Source of the DNA: Salinispirillum sp. LH 10-3-1 | GTDB lineage: Bacteria; Pseudomonadota; Gammaproteobacteria; Pseudomonadales; Natronospirillaceae | DNA length: 64,000 nucleotides | Direction of reading: 5' to 3' | Assembly: GCF_030643825.1 (NCBI RefSeq) | Contig: NZ_CP101717.1 | Span: 2,232,001 to 2,296,000 of the forward strand | Shown: piece by piece, positions 8,434 to 18,330 of the stretch | How positions within the stretch are numbered: position 1 is the first letter of the stretch | Layout: the number at the start of each line of letters is the position of its first letter | The notes under the pieces: generated by a model | The model's database searches: none | What the model was told of the DNA's origin: nothing | What the model saw: only the letters and a program-made list of their open reading frames with translations | Translations under genes and position numbers: made by a program

Positions 8434-9426
8434 ATGAAAATCGCCGTCTTCAGTGCCAAACCATACGACGAACAACACCTAAACCACTTCAATGAGGTCG
8501 GGCACACGCTGACCTTTTTTGAGCCACACCTGAACCACAAAACAGCTGCACTGGCAGCTGATCATGACGTGGTGTGCTGTTTCGTCAACGACACCTTGGA
8601 CGCCCCCACGATCGAAATATTGGCAAGCCTAAAGATCCGCATGATAGCTATGCGTTGCGCTGGGTTTAACAACGTTGACTTGGTCGCCGCTGAGCAATAT
8701 GGCATTCCGGTTGCGCGCGTCCCTGAGTATTCACCGCATGCCGTAGCAGAACACGCTGTTGCCCTGATTCTTGACCTTAATCGAAACATCCACCGCGCAT
8801 TCAACCGTGTACGAGAGAACGACTACTCGCTCAATGGGTTGCTGGGCTTTGACCTTTATCGGAAAACCGTGGGCGTAGTGGGTACCGGTAAAATCGGTGC
8901 AACCTTTGCTGGCATCATGCAGGGGTTCGGGTGCCAGGTGATTGCGTACGATCCCTTCCCCAATCCTCAGGTTCAGGCCATGAACATTGACTACGTGCCC
9001 CTAGAAGAATTGTGGCGCCGCTCGGATGTTATTTCACTGCACTGCCCTCTGATGCCCGAGACCCATCACCTCGTCAATGCAGACTCCATTGCGGCCATGA
9101 AACGAGGCACTATGCTGATCAACACCAGTCGCGGGGCTCTGATCGACACCCGTGCCGTTATCGCAGGTTTGAAAAGTGGTCAGATAGGCTATTTAGGACT
9201 AGACGTGTATGAGGAAGAGGCCGATTTATTTTTTGAGGACTTCTCCAACCATTTACTACAAGACGATGTATTCGCCCGTCTGTTGACGTTCCCCAACGTC
9301 ATCATTACTGGCCACCAAGCATTTTTTACCCGCGAGGCTTTAGATGCCATCGCACGTACGACAATGCATAACATCAACGCTCTTGCCGAGGGCGAGCTAT
9401 CGAAAGCTCACGTCGTTAAGATATAA
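8434..9426 (+). CDS. ldhA: Fermentative D-lactate dehydrogenase
   Basis: A 330-residue D-2-hydroxyacid dehydrogenase of the LdhA type, reducing pyruvate to D-lactate with NADH in the cytoplasm. The start MKIAVFSAKPYD and the segment MRCAGFNNVDL are typical. The NAD-binding loop is GTGKIG at 150-155. The catalytic set is Arg233 (NTSRGALID), a Glu near 262 and His294 (TGHQAFFT). The gene has its own FNR-type promoter and a strong terminator, so it is a single-gene unit induced under low oxygen. Confidence 0.93.
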   Translation: MKIAVFSAKPYDEQHLNHFNEVGHTLTFFEPHLNHKTAALAADHDVVCCFVNDTLDAPTIEILASLKIRMIAMRCAGFNNVDLVAAEQYGIPVARVPEYSPHAVAEHAVALILDLNRNIHRAFNRVRENDYSLNGLLGFDLYRKTVGVVGTGKIGATFAGIMQGFGCQVIAYDPFPNPQVQAMNIDYVPLEELWRRSDVISLHCPLMPETHHLVNADSIAAMKRGTMLINTSRGALIDTRAVIAGLKSGQIGYLGLDVYEEEADLFFEDFSNHLLQDDVFARLLTFPNVIITGHQAFFTREALDAIARTTMHNINALAEGELSKAHVVKI

Positions 9427-9458
9427 ACAAGCGCCAAACTCCACCTCTTTCTGTCAAT

Positions 9459-9485
9459 AATAACCTCTCTTGATGAGAGGTTATT
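9459..9485 (+). terminator. Intrinsic terminator after ldhA
   Basis: A perfect 11-bp stem, AATAACCTCTC paired with GAGAGGTTATT around a five-base loop, 32 bases after the ldhA stop. It is followed by a short pyrimidine run. The stem is moderately AT-rich, and the same hairpin would work poorly in the opposite direction. Confidence 0.7.
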
Positions 9486-9606
9486 TCCTACATGAACAGT
9501 AGTCTTGCCTCACCTGTGTTACCCCGTTGTGAATTTGCGTAGGCTTCTGTCACAGTACCGTGGCATTTTTCCAACCGACTTCATAATAATAAGTGGAACT
9601 GACACC

Positions 9607-10542
9607 ATGAGCATTGCCCTTGTCGTAGACGCCTCCTGCGATATTCCCGAAAGTGTTATCAGAGAGCACGGCATTACGGTTCTCCCTGTAACGGTCACCA
9701 CTGACGGCCAAGAGATGTATGACGTGCGAGAGGCCGCCGCTACACTCAAGTACTACCAAGACCACCTCGTCGACAAAGATAAAACAGTCACCACTCGGGC
9801 GCTTACCCCGAACGAAGCCGTAATGATCATCGAACGTGACTGTTTACCAAAAGCCGACTACGTGATTGTACAAACCATGAGTCGCACACGTTCCAAGTTC
9901 TACGACCACCTGTCAGAAGCAGCCTCCGTGTTGAACACGAAACTCAAGGCCGAAGGTTCGAACAAGGTCGTTCGCGTCATGGACGCTCGTGCGCTGTTCG
10001 CCGGTGTTGGCGTCGTCGCTGCCCACACGCAAGCTCTGATCAATAAGGGGATGGAAGGCAGTGAGGTACGCCGTTTAGCTGCGCTGATTGCCGATCACGT
10101 ACACACCTTTGTCGTGCCCCCAGACCTCTATTACATTCGTGAGCGCGCACGGCAACGCGGCGAAGACAGTATTAATTTTGTTAGCGCAGTATTGGGCAAG
10201 GCACTGGGTATTACGCCGGTCGTCTGCGGTCACCGCGAAAAGAACTTTCCGTGCGCCAAATTTAAAGGCTTTCAAGCGGCTGTAGAGGGTACGTTGGAAC
10301 ACGCTATTAAGCAGATAAACCGGGGAACAATGAAATCGCCTTTTGTCGTTATCAGCTACTCGGGCGACTTAAAAGACCTGAACCAATTCCAAGGGATTGC
10401 GCATCTGCGCGAATTGCATGAAGACAAAACGATTCGCTTGCTGATCAGCACCATGGGGCTGTCTGGCGCGACCTATTTAGGCCCTGGCTCGTTCTCAATG
10501 GGCTATGCCTGCGATGATAACGAGTGGTCAAAGCCCGTATAA
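9607..10542 (+). CDS. DegV family protein
   Basis: The 311-residue form starting MSIALVVDASCDIPESVI has the expected DegV N-terminus and length. The frame stays open upstream to a TTG at 9505, but that extension (IFPTDFIIISGTDT) looks non-coding. DegV proteins bind a fatty acid between two domains. In Gram-positive bacteria they present it to a fatty-acid kinase (FakB role). This gene's partner is unknown and no FakA-like gene is nearby. Typical signatures are DVREAAATLKYYQDHL and, near the C-terminus, HLRELHEDKTIRLLISTMG with a GPGSFSMGY end. Confidence 0.85.
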   Translation: MSIALVVDASCDIPESVIREHGITVLPVTVTTDGQEMYDVREAAATLKYYQDHLVDKDKTVTTRALTPNEAVMIIERDCLPKADYVIVQTMSRTRSKFYDHLSEAASVLNTKLKAEGSNKVVRVMDARALFAGVGVVAAHTQALINKGMEGSEVRRLAALIADHVHTFVVPPDLYYIRERARQRGEDSINFVSAVLGKALGITPVVCGHREKNFPCAKFKGFQAAVEGTLEHAIKQINRGTMKSPFVVISYSGDLKDLNQFQGIAHLRELHEDKTIRLLISTMGLSGATYLGPGSFSMGYACDDNEWSKPV

Positions 10543-10556
10543 AGCAAAAAGGGGGC

Positions 10557-10582
10557 ATAGGGCGGATTCGCACCCGCCCGAA
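10557..10582. repeat. Short GC-rich inverted repeat between degV and dcd
   Basis: GGGCGG at 10560-10565 pairs with CCGCCC at 10574-10579 around an eight-base loop, between two convergent genes. It lacks a clear T tract on either side, so it is a weak terminator at best. Its core (TAGGGCGG...CCGCCC) resembles the left arm of the inverted repeat at 39665-39731, suggesting a small dispersed repeat family. Confidence 0.45.
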
Positions 10583-10589
10583 CACAGCA

Positions 10590-11159
10590 TCATGCCTTAG
10601 GCAGGGTCACGCCGCGTTGCCCCATATACTTCCCACTGCGATCCTTATACGACACTTCACACGGCTCATCTGACTGGAAGAACAGCATCTGCGCCACACC
10701 CTCGTTTGCATATATTTTGGCCGGTAGGGTTGTGGTGTTAGAGAATTCCAAGGTCACATGACCTTCCCACTCGGGCTCCAATGGCGTCACATTCACGATG
10801 ATGCCGCAGCGTGCATAGGTTGATTTACCCAAACAAATGGTCAGCACATCACGAGGGATGCGGAAATACTCGACCGTGCGTGCCAAAGCAAAGGAGTTCG
10901 GGGGTATAATGCACACGTCTTTCTGCACATCGACGAAGCTGTTCTCATCGAAGTGTTTAGGGTCTACGGTCGCTGAATGAATGTTGGTGAACACCTTAAA
11001 CTCGTTCGAGCACCGTACGTCGTAACCATAGCTCGACGTGCCGTAAGAAATTACCTTTCCGCCATCAGCGGCTGTTTTAATCTGGCCAGGCTCGTAGGGC
11101 TCTATCATGCCGTGCTGCTCGGCCATCTGGCGAATCCAACGATCCGATTTAATGCTCAT
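10590..11159 (-). CDS. dcd: dCTP deaminase
   Basis: This 189-residue enzyme deaminates dCTP to dUTP, feeding dTMP synthesis. It starts [13 protein letters not shown], and has the segment [21 protein letters not shown] and the catalytic-site strand [13 protein letters not shown] containing the essential Glu. It is full length and on the same strand as apbC, but separated from it by 76 bases that include a possible terminator. Confidence 0.97.
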   Translation of the reverse strand: MSIKSDRWIRQMAEQHGMIEPYEPGQIKTAADGGKVISYGTSSYGYDVRCSNEFKVFTNIHSATVDPKHFDENSFVDVQKDVCIIPPNSFALARTVEYFRIPRDVLTICLGKSTYARCGIIVNVTPLEPEWEGHVTLEFSNTTTLPAKIYANEGVAQMLFFQSDEPCEVSYKDRSGKYMGQRGVTLPKA

Positions 11160-11179
11160 GCGGTATCTCTCCTGACCAC

Positions 11180-11229
11180 AAAAAAACTGGCGCTATGGTA
11201 ACGGGGTCTGGCGCCGAGGGCAACGCCAG
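11180..11229 (-). terminator. Possible terminator of apbC
   Basis: Read on the minus strand, CTGGCG at 11229-11224 can pair with CGCCAG at 11192-11187, followed directly by seven T residues. An internal GGCGCC gives an alternative shorter fold. The long loop makes this moderate evidence only, but the T tract after a GC stem between apbC and dcd is clear. Confidence 0.45.
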
Positions 11230-11235
11230 CCACCG

Positions 11236-12330
11236 TCAATCGTCACTGACGGTAATGGTCGGAATCGCACTGCTGCCGGCATTCAAGACTGAGATATTCG
11301 CCATCACCTGACGCGCCATCATCAGGTATTGCAAAGCCACTTCTGATTCTGGGTCAGCGACCACCGTCGGCGCGCCGCCATCGGCCTGTTCACGAATGTG
11401 AATGTCCAACGGCATACTGGCCAGAATATCCACACCATACTCATCCGCCAGGCGAGTACCGCCACCCTCGCCGAAGATATGCTCCGCATGCCCACAGTTC
11501 GAACAAATATGCATCGCCATGTTCTCCACCACCCCCAATACAGGGATGTTGACCTTGCGGAACATTTCAATACCTTTTTTGGCATCCAGCAAAGCGATGT
11601 CCTGCGGAGTCGTCACGATTACCGAGCCTGTTGCAGGCACTTTTTGGGCAAACGTCAGTTGGATATCGCCCGTACCCGGCGGCATATCCACCACCAGGTA
11701 ATCCAAGTCATCCCACTGGGTTTGCGTCAGCAATTGCTGCAAAGCGCCGCTTACCATGGGGCCTCGCCACACCATGGGGGTCTTGTCGTTCACTAAAAAG
11801 GCCATCGACATAGCTTGAATACCATGCGCTTGAAGGGGTACGAACCACTTTCCGTCGATGGTTTCGGGCTTTGTACCTGCCGGTATACCCAGCATCATGC
11901 CCTGACTCGGGCCGTAGATATCGGCATCCAGAATACCCACGCGCGCACCCTCCTGGGCCATGGCTAAGGCGAGGTTAACGGCTGTGGTGGATTTACCGAC
12001 CCCACCCTTACCGCTGGCTACCGCGATAATGTTTTTCACGGCAGGCATACTGGCCGACTGATTAGCCACCGGCTGACGAGTCACTTGCCACTCAATATCC
12101 ACGTTAATTTTACCGCTGTATATCGCTTCCAGTTGCGCTTCCACTAAGGTTGCTAAGCCATAGCCAAATTTCTTAGCGGGATACGCAAGCTCAAGTACAA
12201 CGTGAAGGCGATCGTTTTCGTCGGCAAATGACTTGAGTTGGGCCCCGCTCAGCGGCTGCGCGGTATGGGGGTCTTGAATACGACCTAAACATTGCACGAT
12301 CTGATTGCGGTCCAGTACTGGCTTACTCAA
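11236..12330 (-). CDS. apbC: Iron-sulfur cluster carrier ApbC/Mrp
   Basis: A 364-residue P-loop NTPase that binds and hands over [4Fe-4S] clusters. An N-terminal DUF59/MIP18-like domain (residues ~1-90) precedes the ATPase. The deviant Walker A is ASGKGGVGKST, followed by GILDADIYGPSQ and the signature DYLVVDMPPGTGDIQL. The paired cysteines CSNCGH near residue 280 are the cluster ligands. In many gammaproteobacteria this gene sits head-to-head with metG; here two extra genes lie between. Confidence 0.94.
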   Translation of the reverse strand: MSKPVLDRNQIVQCLGRIQDPHTAQPLSGAQLKSFADENDRLHVVLELAYPAKKFGYGLATLVEAQLEAIYSGKINVDIEWQVTRQPVANQSASMPAVKNIIAVASGKGGVGKSTTAVNLALAMAQEGARVGILDADIYGPSQGMMLGIPAGTKPETIDGKWFVPLQAHGIQAMSMAFLVNDKTPMVWRGPMVSGALQQLLTQTQWDDLDYLVVDMPPGTGDIQLTFAQKVPATGSVIVTTPQDIALLDAKKGIEMFRKVNIPVLGVVENMAMHICSNCGHAEHIFGEGGGTRLADEYGVDILASMPLDIHIREQADGGAPTVVADPESEVALQYLMMARQVMANISVLNAGSSAIPTITVSDD

Positions 12331-12527
12331 CAGCGTCTCTCCAAATAACTGAGTGAAATAGTAGGATTTAGCGAATTATAGGGCAGGCAGAGTGTCCACG
12401 CCAAGCGCAGTGCGCCCAATAAGAGAATTATCACGCCTGCACCTAGAGCCTAAAAAACAAGAAAAGAACACCAGACAGGGGCCCGCTTGTCCTTATACTC
12501 ACGTCACGATTCCTGCGAGTAAAGGTT

Positions 12528-13346
12528 ATGACCAACAACGCCGTTTTATCGCCCCGACCCCTTATATTGCTAACGCTGAGCTCGATACTGTTGGTCGGCT
12601 GCGGTACGGTGCCCGTTGACCGCGTCCAACCTGAGCGTTTAACGGTGAATGTCGAATACGAACGCCAGCCCGACCAAGTCGAGGTAGATGTATGGATGCG
12701 TGCCGGGTTCTGGCAACGCCGCGTCCGCACGGAAGACAGCATCCTCGCTCTGCAAGCCAGCAACGGTGATATCGTGCACCTCCAAGCTACCAGTGAACGC
12801 GGACGCTACAGTGCCAGCGCCAACGCATCGAACGGGCCATACCACCTGCAATTGGCTGATTTCTCTCCACTGGCGTTGCCCATGGGCCCACCGATTATAT
12901 TGCAAGACCCAAATGCCCATCGTGAAGAAACCTTTTCGCTCAACGATAGCCTGCTATTTACGTTCGACAACCCTACGGACAAAACCTTGCAATGGGAGTT
13001 AACGGCAAACTGCAGCAACGAAACATTCACCGTGCGACGCACGCTGAGCCCTGACGCCAGTACCCTTATGCTGCCTATGCAAACGGCCAAACAGCAACTT
13101 GATCGAGCGTCTCAGGCTCGCTTATTGGGGACTATTCCTATTTCCGTCACTCTTTACGAAGCCTACGACGTGGCTCACCAGCCGCCGTTCCGTATTCGCA
13201 AGGCACGAGGTCAGGACAGCATTGATGTGTTTCTCACCACACCGTCGTTCGGTGTCTCGGTATCAGGCAGTGTTGGATTACAGGTGTCGTCAAATGCGTT
13301 TGTTGGCCTAGGAGCATCTACCGCACCGACGAAACGGTGCTTGTAG
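12528..13346 (+). CDS. Predicted lipoprotein of unknown function
   Basis: A 272-residue protein with a lipoprotein signal: hydrophobic core LILLTLSSI, then lipobox LLVGC, with Cys25 as the lipidation site. The residue after the Cys is Gly, not Asp, so outer-membrane sorting is likely. The mature part is rich in beta strands, with a middle segment PMGPPIILQDPNAHREETF and a Ser/Gly-rich tail. I recognise no family. It lies divergent from apbC with ~200 bases between, on the side where metG would normally be. Confidence 0.7.
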   Translation: MTNNAVLSPRPLILLTLSSILLVGCGTVPVDRVQPERLTVNVEYERQPDQVEVDVWMRAGFWQRRVRTEDSILALQASNGDIVHLQATSERGRYSASANASNGPYHLQLADFSPLALPMGPPIILQDPNAHREETFSLNDSLLFTFDNPTDKTLQWELTANCSNETFTVRRTLSPDASTLMLPMQTAKQQLDRASQARLLGTIPISVTLYEAYDVAHQPPFRIRKARGQDSIDVFLTTPSFGVSVSGSVGLQVSSNAFVGLGASTAPTKRCL

Positions 13347-13373
13347 GGACTTTTATGACAAAAGCATCCCTTC

Positions 13374-13448
13374 GGGCCTTTCGGGGTATGCCTCCGGCGC
13401 TCCACGGCAGGCCGGGAGTCGCGCCTTGAGGCATAACCCCTACGGCCC
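13374..13448. repeat. Imperfect inverted repeat between the lipoprotein and benE
   Basis: The left arm at 13374-13400 (GGGCC...TATGCCTC...GGCGC) pairs with the right arm at 13421-13448, with scattered mismatches and one bulge. A 20-base GC-rich loop holds its own partial symmetry. It lies between convergent genes and has no T tract. Its size and internal blocks suggest a dispersed structured repeat, not a terminator. Copy number was not testable here. Confidence 0.5.
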
Positions 13449-13515
13449 TAGCCCAAACCTCGTCGTCCGCCAAAGGAACTCTTGTTGCGCAGGGATCACG
13501 CTCCTATCTTCCGCC

Positions 13516-14712
13516 TTAAGGCCGCCGCACATACCAAGCCGCCAACCCGGCCACCAACCCCCAAAAAGCTGACCCTACTGAGAACAGCGTAACGCCCGAC
13601 GCCGTCACGAGAAAAGTAATCAGGGCTGCTTCTCGCACCGGCTCATCATGCAACGCCACCGCCAAACTGTTACCAATGGTCGCCAACAACGCCAAGCCGG
13701 CAATCGCCAACACCAGCGCCTCTGGAAAGGCATAAAACAACGCCGCCATGGTGCTCGCCAGTAACCCGGTCAATAAATAGAAAAAGCCTGCGGACAGGGT
13801 AGCAACATAGCGTCGTTTCGCGTCGGGGTGCGCCTCGGAACTCATGCAGATCGCCGCGGTAATGGCCGCCAAGTTCAAGGCAAAGGCCCCAAAGGGCGCC
13901 AGCAGCAGGGTTGTGATGCCCGTCCAAGTAATGGTGGGCGATATCGGCGTTTGATAACCTGAAGCCCGAATGGTCGCAACACCCGGCATATTCTGTGATG
14001 CCATGGTGACGATGAACAGCGGCACCCCAATACTGATCATGGCTCCAAGGGACCACTCAGGCAGGGTAAACACCGGCTTGGCTAACTGCCACTCCACCGT
14101 AGCAAAGCTCAACAACCCCATTGCCCATGCCGCCAGCATGCCCACCACCAACACCAGCGGAATGGCGTAACGTGGTTGCCACCGTTTCGCCACCAGATAA
14201 ACCACAAACAATAAAACCACCAGCACCCATTCGTTTTCCATCGCCTGAAACACACCCAAGCCAAACTGCAACAACACGCCTGCGAGCATGGCAGCGGCAA
14301 TAGACTGCGGAATACGGTTCATTAACCGTTCGAACCAACCGGTAATGCCCACCAAGGTAATCAAACAGGCGCTGAACAAAAAAGCACCGATGGCTGCGGC
14401 GTAGCTGAAATCGGCCATACTGGTCACCAAGAGGGCGGCACCAGGTGTCGACCATGCCGTCAGTATTGGCGCACGAAACCGCAGCGTTAAGCCAATGGTG
14501 GTGATACCCATGCCAATGCCTAAGGCGAGAAACCATGAGGTTACCAGTTCCGGACCACCACCAGCGCTGGCAACGGCCTGAAAAATGATAATGGCTGAAC
14601 TGGTGTACCCGACCAGAACCGCGACAAATCCCGCGATCAACGCCGACAAGGAAACATCATGCCACCTCAGCTGTTGGACTGAGCTAGCCGACAAACGATT
14701 AGACCGCGCCAT
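13516..14712 (-). CDS. benE: BenE-family benzoate/proton symporter
   Basis: A 398-residue inner-membrane protein with about twelve hydrophobic segments. The N-terminal region (DVSLSALIAGFVAVLVGYTSSAIIIFQAV) and the motif TWSTPGAAL-like ILTAWSTPGAALL are typical of the BenE family. The middle MASQNMPGVATIRASGY matches the conserved part of the transporter. Members are annotated as benzoate/H+ symporters, but few have been tested. There is no ben or cat degradation gene nearby, so the substrate is open. RBS AAGGAG is present. Confidence 0.88.
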   Translation of the reverse strand: MARSNRLSASSVQQLRWHDVSLSALIAGFVAVLVGYTSSAIIIFQAVASAGGGPELVTSWFLALGIGMGITTIGLTLRFRAPILTAWSTPGAALLVTSMADFSYAAAIGAFLFSACLITLVGITGWFERLMNRIPQSIAAAMLAGVLLQFGLGVFQAMENEWVLVVLLFVVYLVAKRWQPRYAIPLVLVVGMLAAWAMGLLSFATVEWQLAKPVFTLPEWSLGAMISIGVPLFIVTMASQNMPGVATIRASGYQTPISPTITWTGITTLLLAPFGAFALNLAAITAAICMSSEAHPDAKRRYVATLSAGFFYLLTGLLASTMAALFYAFPEALVLAIAGLALLATIGNSLAVALHDEPVREAALITFLVTASGVTLFSVGSAFWGLVAGLAAWYVRRP

Positions 14713-14736
14713 GCGAATACTCCTTGCATCTGGTCG

Positions 14737-14751
14737 GGTTCATTATGAACC
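14737..14751. promoter_or_regulatory. Perfect 15-base palindrome upstream of benE
   Basis: GGTTCATTATGAACC: six-base arms around TTA, centred 32 bases upstream of the benE start codon and just upstream of its ribosome binding site. It could be an operator for a local repressor or a small mRNA hairpin. No regulator gene is adjacent, and the same stem occurs at DNA and RNA level, so the two cannot be separated by sequence alone. Confidence 0.4.
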
Positions 14752-14901
14752 TGTCGCCTCGCGTTATACCATACAATTTCGACGAGACTCTATGACCAAC
14801 AGCATCGGCGTCACCACGCTGCCTTTTCACGGTGGCATTCAAACCTCTCAGGCTTTAACATACGCGGTCTCTTAACGTATTCATGGTAGCCGTTGTAGAT
14901 T

Positions 14902-16980
14902 ATGACCGACCAGACGCCGCGCAACATTCTAGTCACCAGTGCCCTTCCCTATGCAAACGGCCCTATTCATTTGGGTCACATGCTGGAGCACATTCAGACC
15001 GATATCTGGGTACGTTTTCAACGTGCCCGTGGCCACCGCTGCATCGCGGTGTGCGCTGACGACACCCACGGTACGGCGGTCATGTTGCGCGCAGAAAAAG
15101 AAGGCATTACGCCAGAAGCCTTGATTGACCGCATCCGCACCGAGCATTGGCAGGACTTCCAAGACTTCCATATCAGCTACGATAATTATTACAGCACGCA
15201 CTCGCCGGAAAACCGCGAACTGAGTGAGTTGATTTATACACGCTGCCGCGACAACGGCCACATCGCCGTGCGCACCATTCGGCAGATGTTTGATCCAGAA
15301 AAAGAAATGTTTTTGGCCGACCGCTTCATCAAGGGCACCTGCCCGAAATGCGGTGCCGAAGACCAATACGGCGACAACTGTGAAGTCTGTAGCGCCACTT
15401 ATACACCCAGTGAGCTGGTCAACCCGCGTTCTGCGCTGTCCGGTGCCACGCCAGTTGAAAAAGAGTCGCTGCATTACTTCTTCAAGTTGCCGGACTTCAC
15501 CGACATGTTGAAAGAGTGGACGCGCAGCGGTGCATTGCAGCCTGCCGTCGCCAACAAGCTTTCAGAGTGGCTCGACAGCGGCTTGCAAGAATGGGACATC
15601 AGCCGCGACGCCCCTTACTTCGGCTTTGAAATCCCCGACGCTCCGGGCAAGTATTTCTATGTATGGCTGGATGCACCCATCGGCTACATGTCCAGTTTCA
15701 AGAACCTGTGCGCGCAGCGTACGGACCTCGAATTCGACGAATTCTGGAAGAAGGACAGCAGCGCCGAGCTGTACCACTTCATCGGCAAAGACATCATTAA
15801 CTTCCACGCCCTGTTTTGGCCTGCAATGCTCGACACTGCGGGCTTCCGCAAGCCCACCGGCGTGTATGCGCACGGCTATGTAACGGTCAACGGCGACAAG
15901 ATGTCCAAGTCACGCGGCACCTTCATCATGGCACGCACGTATTTAGACCACCTCAACCCTGAGTACCTGCGCTACTACTACAGCGCCAAACTGGGCAGCA
16001 CGGTTGAAGACATTGACCTGAATTTGGAAGACTTCGTAGCACGGGTCAATTCCGACTTGGTCGGCAAGGTCGTTAACATTGCCAGTCGGTGCGCCGGTTT
16101 TGTGCACAAGTTTGCCGATGGCCAGTTAGCAAGCACGTTGCATGACCCCGCGCAATACGAGGCTTTCGTTGCCGCCGGTGCGGAAATAGCCGATAACTTC
16201 GAACAGCGCGAATACAGCAAAGCCATTCGTCAGGTGATGGCTTTGGCCGACCGCGCCAATGAATATATTCAGGAAAATGCTCCATGGGTGCTGGCCAAGC
16301 AAGACGGCAAGCAAGAAGAGGTCATTGCGGTGTGTACGCAAGCATTGAACCTGTTCCGTGTGCTGATGACCTACCTAAACCCGGTACTGCCGGAGATGGC
16401 CGGTAAAGCAGCGACCTTCTTGAAGGTGGAAGATTTTGCTTGGCACAGAGCCAGCCAACCATTGTTGAACCATAAACTCAATGCCTTTACTCCGCTGATG
16501 ACCCGTATCGAAAAAGCTCAAGTGGATGCCATGGTGGAAGTCAGCAAAGAAGGCGACACCACGGTGCCGACAGCAAACACTAAAGCGACCAAAGCAGCAC
16601 CGGAGCAGAGCGCGGTTAAATCGGCAAAGAAGGCGCCTGCTGCACCCGAGCCTACCACTATCCAGTTCGACGACTTCGCTAAAGTTGACCTGCGCGTCGC
16701 CAAGGTTGTCAACGCTGACCATGTGGAAGGCGCCGACAAACTGCTTAAACTTATTCTCGACGTTGGCGAAGCGAGCACACGCCAAGTATTTTCTGGCATC
16801 AAGTCGCACTACCAGCCGGAAGACCTAGTGGGCAAGAACGTGGTGTTGGTGTACAACCTCGCACCTCGCAAAATGCGCTTTGGCATGAGTGAAGGCATGG
16901 TGTTGGCGGCAGGCGAAGGCAAAGACCTTTGGGTCCTGGAACCGAGCGATGCCATTCCTCCTGGCACTCGCATCAGCTAA
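14902..16980 (+). CDS. metG: Methionyl-tRNA synthetase
   Basis: A 692-residue enzyme charging tRNA-Met and initiator tRNA. It has the HIGH variant ([15 protein letters not shown]), the KMSKS loop ([11 protein letters not shown]) near residue 336, and a zinc knuckle [17 protein letters not shown]. The C-terminal ~100 residues form the Trbp111-like tRNA-binding domain ([11 protein letters not shown]). That domain is joined by a Lys/Ala/Pro/Thr-rich linker at ~560-590 that resembles low-complexity spacers. Length and order are those of the dimeric gammaproteobacterial enzyme. Confidence 0.98.
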   Translation: MTDQTPRNILVTSALPYANGPIHLGHMLEHIQTDIWVRFQRARGHRCIAVCADDTHGTAVMLRAEKEGITPEALIDRIRTEHWQDFQDFHISYDNYYSTHSPENRELSELIYTRCRDNGHIAVRTIRQMFDPEKEMFLADRFIKGTCPKCGAEDQYGDNCEVCSATYTPSELVNPRSALSGATPVEKESLHYFFKLPDFTDMLKEWTRSGALQPAVANKLSEWLDSGLQEWDISRDAPYFGFEIPDAPGKYFYVWLDAPIGYMSSFKNLCAQRTDLEFDEFWKKDSSAELYHFIGKDIINFHALFWPAMLDTAGFRKPTGVYAHGYVTVNGDKMSKSRGTFIMARTYLDHLNPEYLRYYYSAKLGSTVEDIDLNLEDFVARVNSDLVGKVVNIASRCAGFVHKFADGQLASTLHDPAQYEAFVAAGAEIADNFEQREYSKAIRQVMALADRANEYIQENAPWVLAKQDGKQEEVIAVCTQALNLFRVLMTYLNPVLPEMAGKAATFLKVEDFAWHRASQPLLNHKLNAFTPLMTRIEKAQVDAMVEVSKEGDTTVPTANTKATKAAPEQSAVKSAKKAPAAPEPTTIQFDDFAKVDLRVAKVVNADHVEGADKLLKLILDVGEASTRQVFSGIKSHYQPEDLVGKNVVLVYNLAPRKMRFGMSEGMVLAAGEGKDLWVLEPSDAIPPGTRIS

Positions 16981-16990
16981 CGAGGAAAAT

Positions 16991-17014
16991 CGGCTGGCAT
17001 CATGGTGCCAGTCG
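16991..17014 (+). terminator. Stem-loop after metG
   Basis: CGGCTGGCA (16991-16999) pairs with TGCCAGTCG (17006-17014) around six bases, with one G-T pair, ten bases after the metG stop. There is no uninterrupted T tract after it, so termination may be weak or the hairpin may protect the mRNA 3' end. Confidence 0.45.
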
Positions 17015-17085
17015 ATCTATTACCTAGGGAAGCTCTGAAGTATTCCCATATAGATTTTTGTAATAACAAACGAACCTTTACCAAC

Positions 17086-17114
17086 TTGCCCGGAATATGA
17101 AGTTTCCGCATAAT
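17086..17114 (+). promoter_or_regulatory. Sigma-70-like promoter of the rsx operon
   Basis: TTGCCC at 17086-17091 and CATAAT at 17109-17114, with a 17-base spacer. Four of six and five of six bases match the consensus. It lies 30 bases before the rsxA start codon, giving a short leader. No SoxR-type or FNR-type site was recognised next to it. Confidence 0.5.
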
Positions 17115-17144
17115 AGCGCACCGGCTGATGAATCCATATAACAC

Positions 17145-17726
17145 ATGACCGACTATCTGCTATTGCTCCTGAGCACAGTGCTCGTCAACAACTTCGTATT
17201 GGTACAGTTTCTTGGACTGTGTCCATTTATGGGCGTGTCCAATAAGCTCGAAACAGCCATGGGGATGTCGTTTGCGACGACCTTCGTATTGACCTTAGCG
17301 TCGTTATTCAGCTACCTGGTATACAACTTCATTCTGGTGCCCTTGGATGTTACCTTCCTGCGCACCATCAGTTTCATTTTGGTCATCGCCGCCGTTGTGC
17401 AATTCACCGAAATGGTGGTGCGCAAAACCAGTCCACTGCTGTATCGCGTGCTGGGAATCTTCTTGCCACTGATCACCACCAACTGTGCGGTACTCGGTGT
17501 GGCGTTGCTGAACATCCAGCAAGAAAACAACTTTATTGAATCCCTCCTGTATGGATTTGGTGCTGCGGCAGGCTTCTCTTTGGTCTTGATTTTGTTCGCC
17601 GCCATGCGCGAACGCCTGAACGTTGCTGATGTACCCAAGCCTTTCAAGGGGGCAGCCATTGGCATGATCACCGCCGGCTTCATGTCGTTAGCTTTCATGG
17701 GCTTCACCGGCTTGGTGACGTTGTGA
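17145..17726 (+). CDS. rsxA: Electron transport complex subunit RsxA (RnfA)
   Basis: A 193-residue integral membrane subunit with six hydrophobic segments. It has the family signatures [20 protein letters not shown] near the N-terminus and [16 protein letters not shown] in the middle. Each carries one Cys that, with the matching cysteines of RsxE, ligates a [2Fe-2S] cluster inside the membrane. It opens the operon rsxABCDGE-nth and is 17 bases from rsxB. Confidence 0.97.
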   Translation: MTDYLLLLLSTVLVNNFVLVQFLGLCPFMGVSNKLETAMGMSFATTFVLTLASLFSYLVYNFILVPLDVTFLRTISFILVIAAVVQFTEMVVRKTSPLLYRVLGIFLPLITTNCAVLGVALLNIQQENNFIESLLYGFGAAAGFSLVLILFAAMRERLNVADVPKPFKGAAIGMITAGFMSLAFMGFTGLVTL

Positions 17727-17742
17727 GGAGGAAAGGGCACGC

Positions 17743-18330
17743 ATGATTATTTTGTGGTCAATCCTTGCCTTGCTGGTCTTAGCAGCCACCTTTGGTGCCC
17801 TACTGGGATACGCCGCGGTGCGCTTTAAGCCCGAAGGCAACCCCATTGTCGAGCAAATAGACGCTATTCTGCCGCAAACGCAGTGCGGTCAATGCGGCTA
17901 TCCAGGCTGTCGCCCTTATGCCGAAGCCATCTCCAACGGCGATATGATCAACAAGTGCCCGCCGGGTGGCGAAAGCACCATTCTTGCTTTGGCCGATCTT
18001 CTAGACGTTGAAGCACCGCCCTTGGATGCCGAACATGGTGAGGAAAAGCCACGGCAGGTAGCAGTTATTCGCGAAGAAGAGTGCATTGGCTGCACCAAAT
18101 GCATTCAGGCTTGTCCAGTGGATGCCATTCTAGGCGCTGCTAAACAGATGCACACGGTCATCGCGGCCGAATGTACCGGCTGCGATCTCTGCCTGGACCC
18201 CTGCCCGGTCGATTGCATCGACATGATTCCGCTACCTACCACTATACAGAATTGGCATTGGCAGGTGCCGCAGCCAGCCTATCAAGTGATCGCTACCGAT
18301 CAACGTGCCCACCGCAGCGAGGCCGCCTGA
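17743..18330 (+). CDS. rsxB: Electron transport complex subunit RsxB (RnfB)
   Basis: A 195-residue protein with an N-terminal membrane anchor, then a four-Cys Fe-S domain ([13 protein letters not shown] plus a Cys further on). Two ferredoxin motifs follow: [16 protein letters not shown] and [16 protein letters not shown]. It passes electrons from ferredoxin-like donors to the membrane complex. Its stop shares one base with the ATG of rsxC (TGATG), so translation is coupled. Confidence 0.97.
   Translation: MIILWSILALLVLAATFGALLGYAAVRFKPEGNPIVEQIDAILPQTQCGQCGYPGCRPYAEAISNGDMINKCPPGGESTILALADLLDVEAPPLDAEHGEEKPRQVAVIREEECIGCTKCIQACPVDAILGAAKQMHTVIAAECTGCDLCLDPCPVDCIDMIPLPTTIQNWHWQVPQPAYQVIATDQRAHRSEAA

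Noticed and set aside
14700-14760. TPP riboswitch upstream of benE
   Set aside because: Only the GAACC-like fragment matches; the conserved CUGAGA and the rest of the aptamer are missing.
14792-14875. 27-codon frame just before metG as a leader peptide
   Set aside because: No Met codons in a regulatory run, no attenuator after it and a weak ribosome site.
18171-18329. Upstream extension of rsxC inside rsxB
   Set aside because: It is the rsxB coding sequence in another frame; the MWGFTRAGK start overlapping the rsxB stop is the family start.
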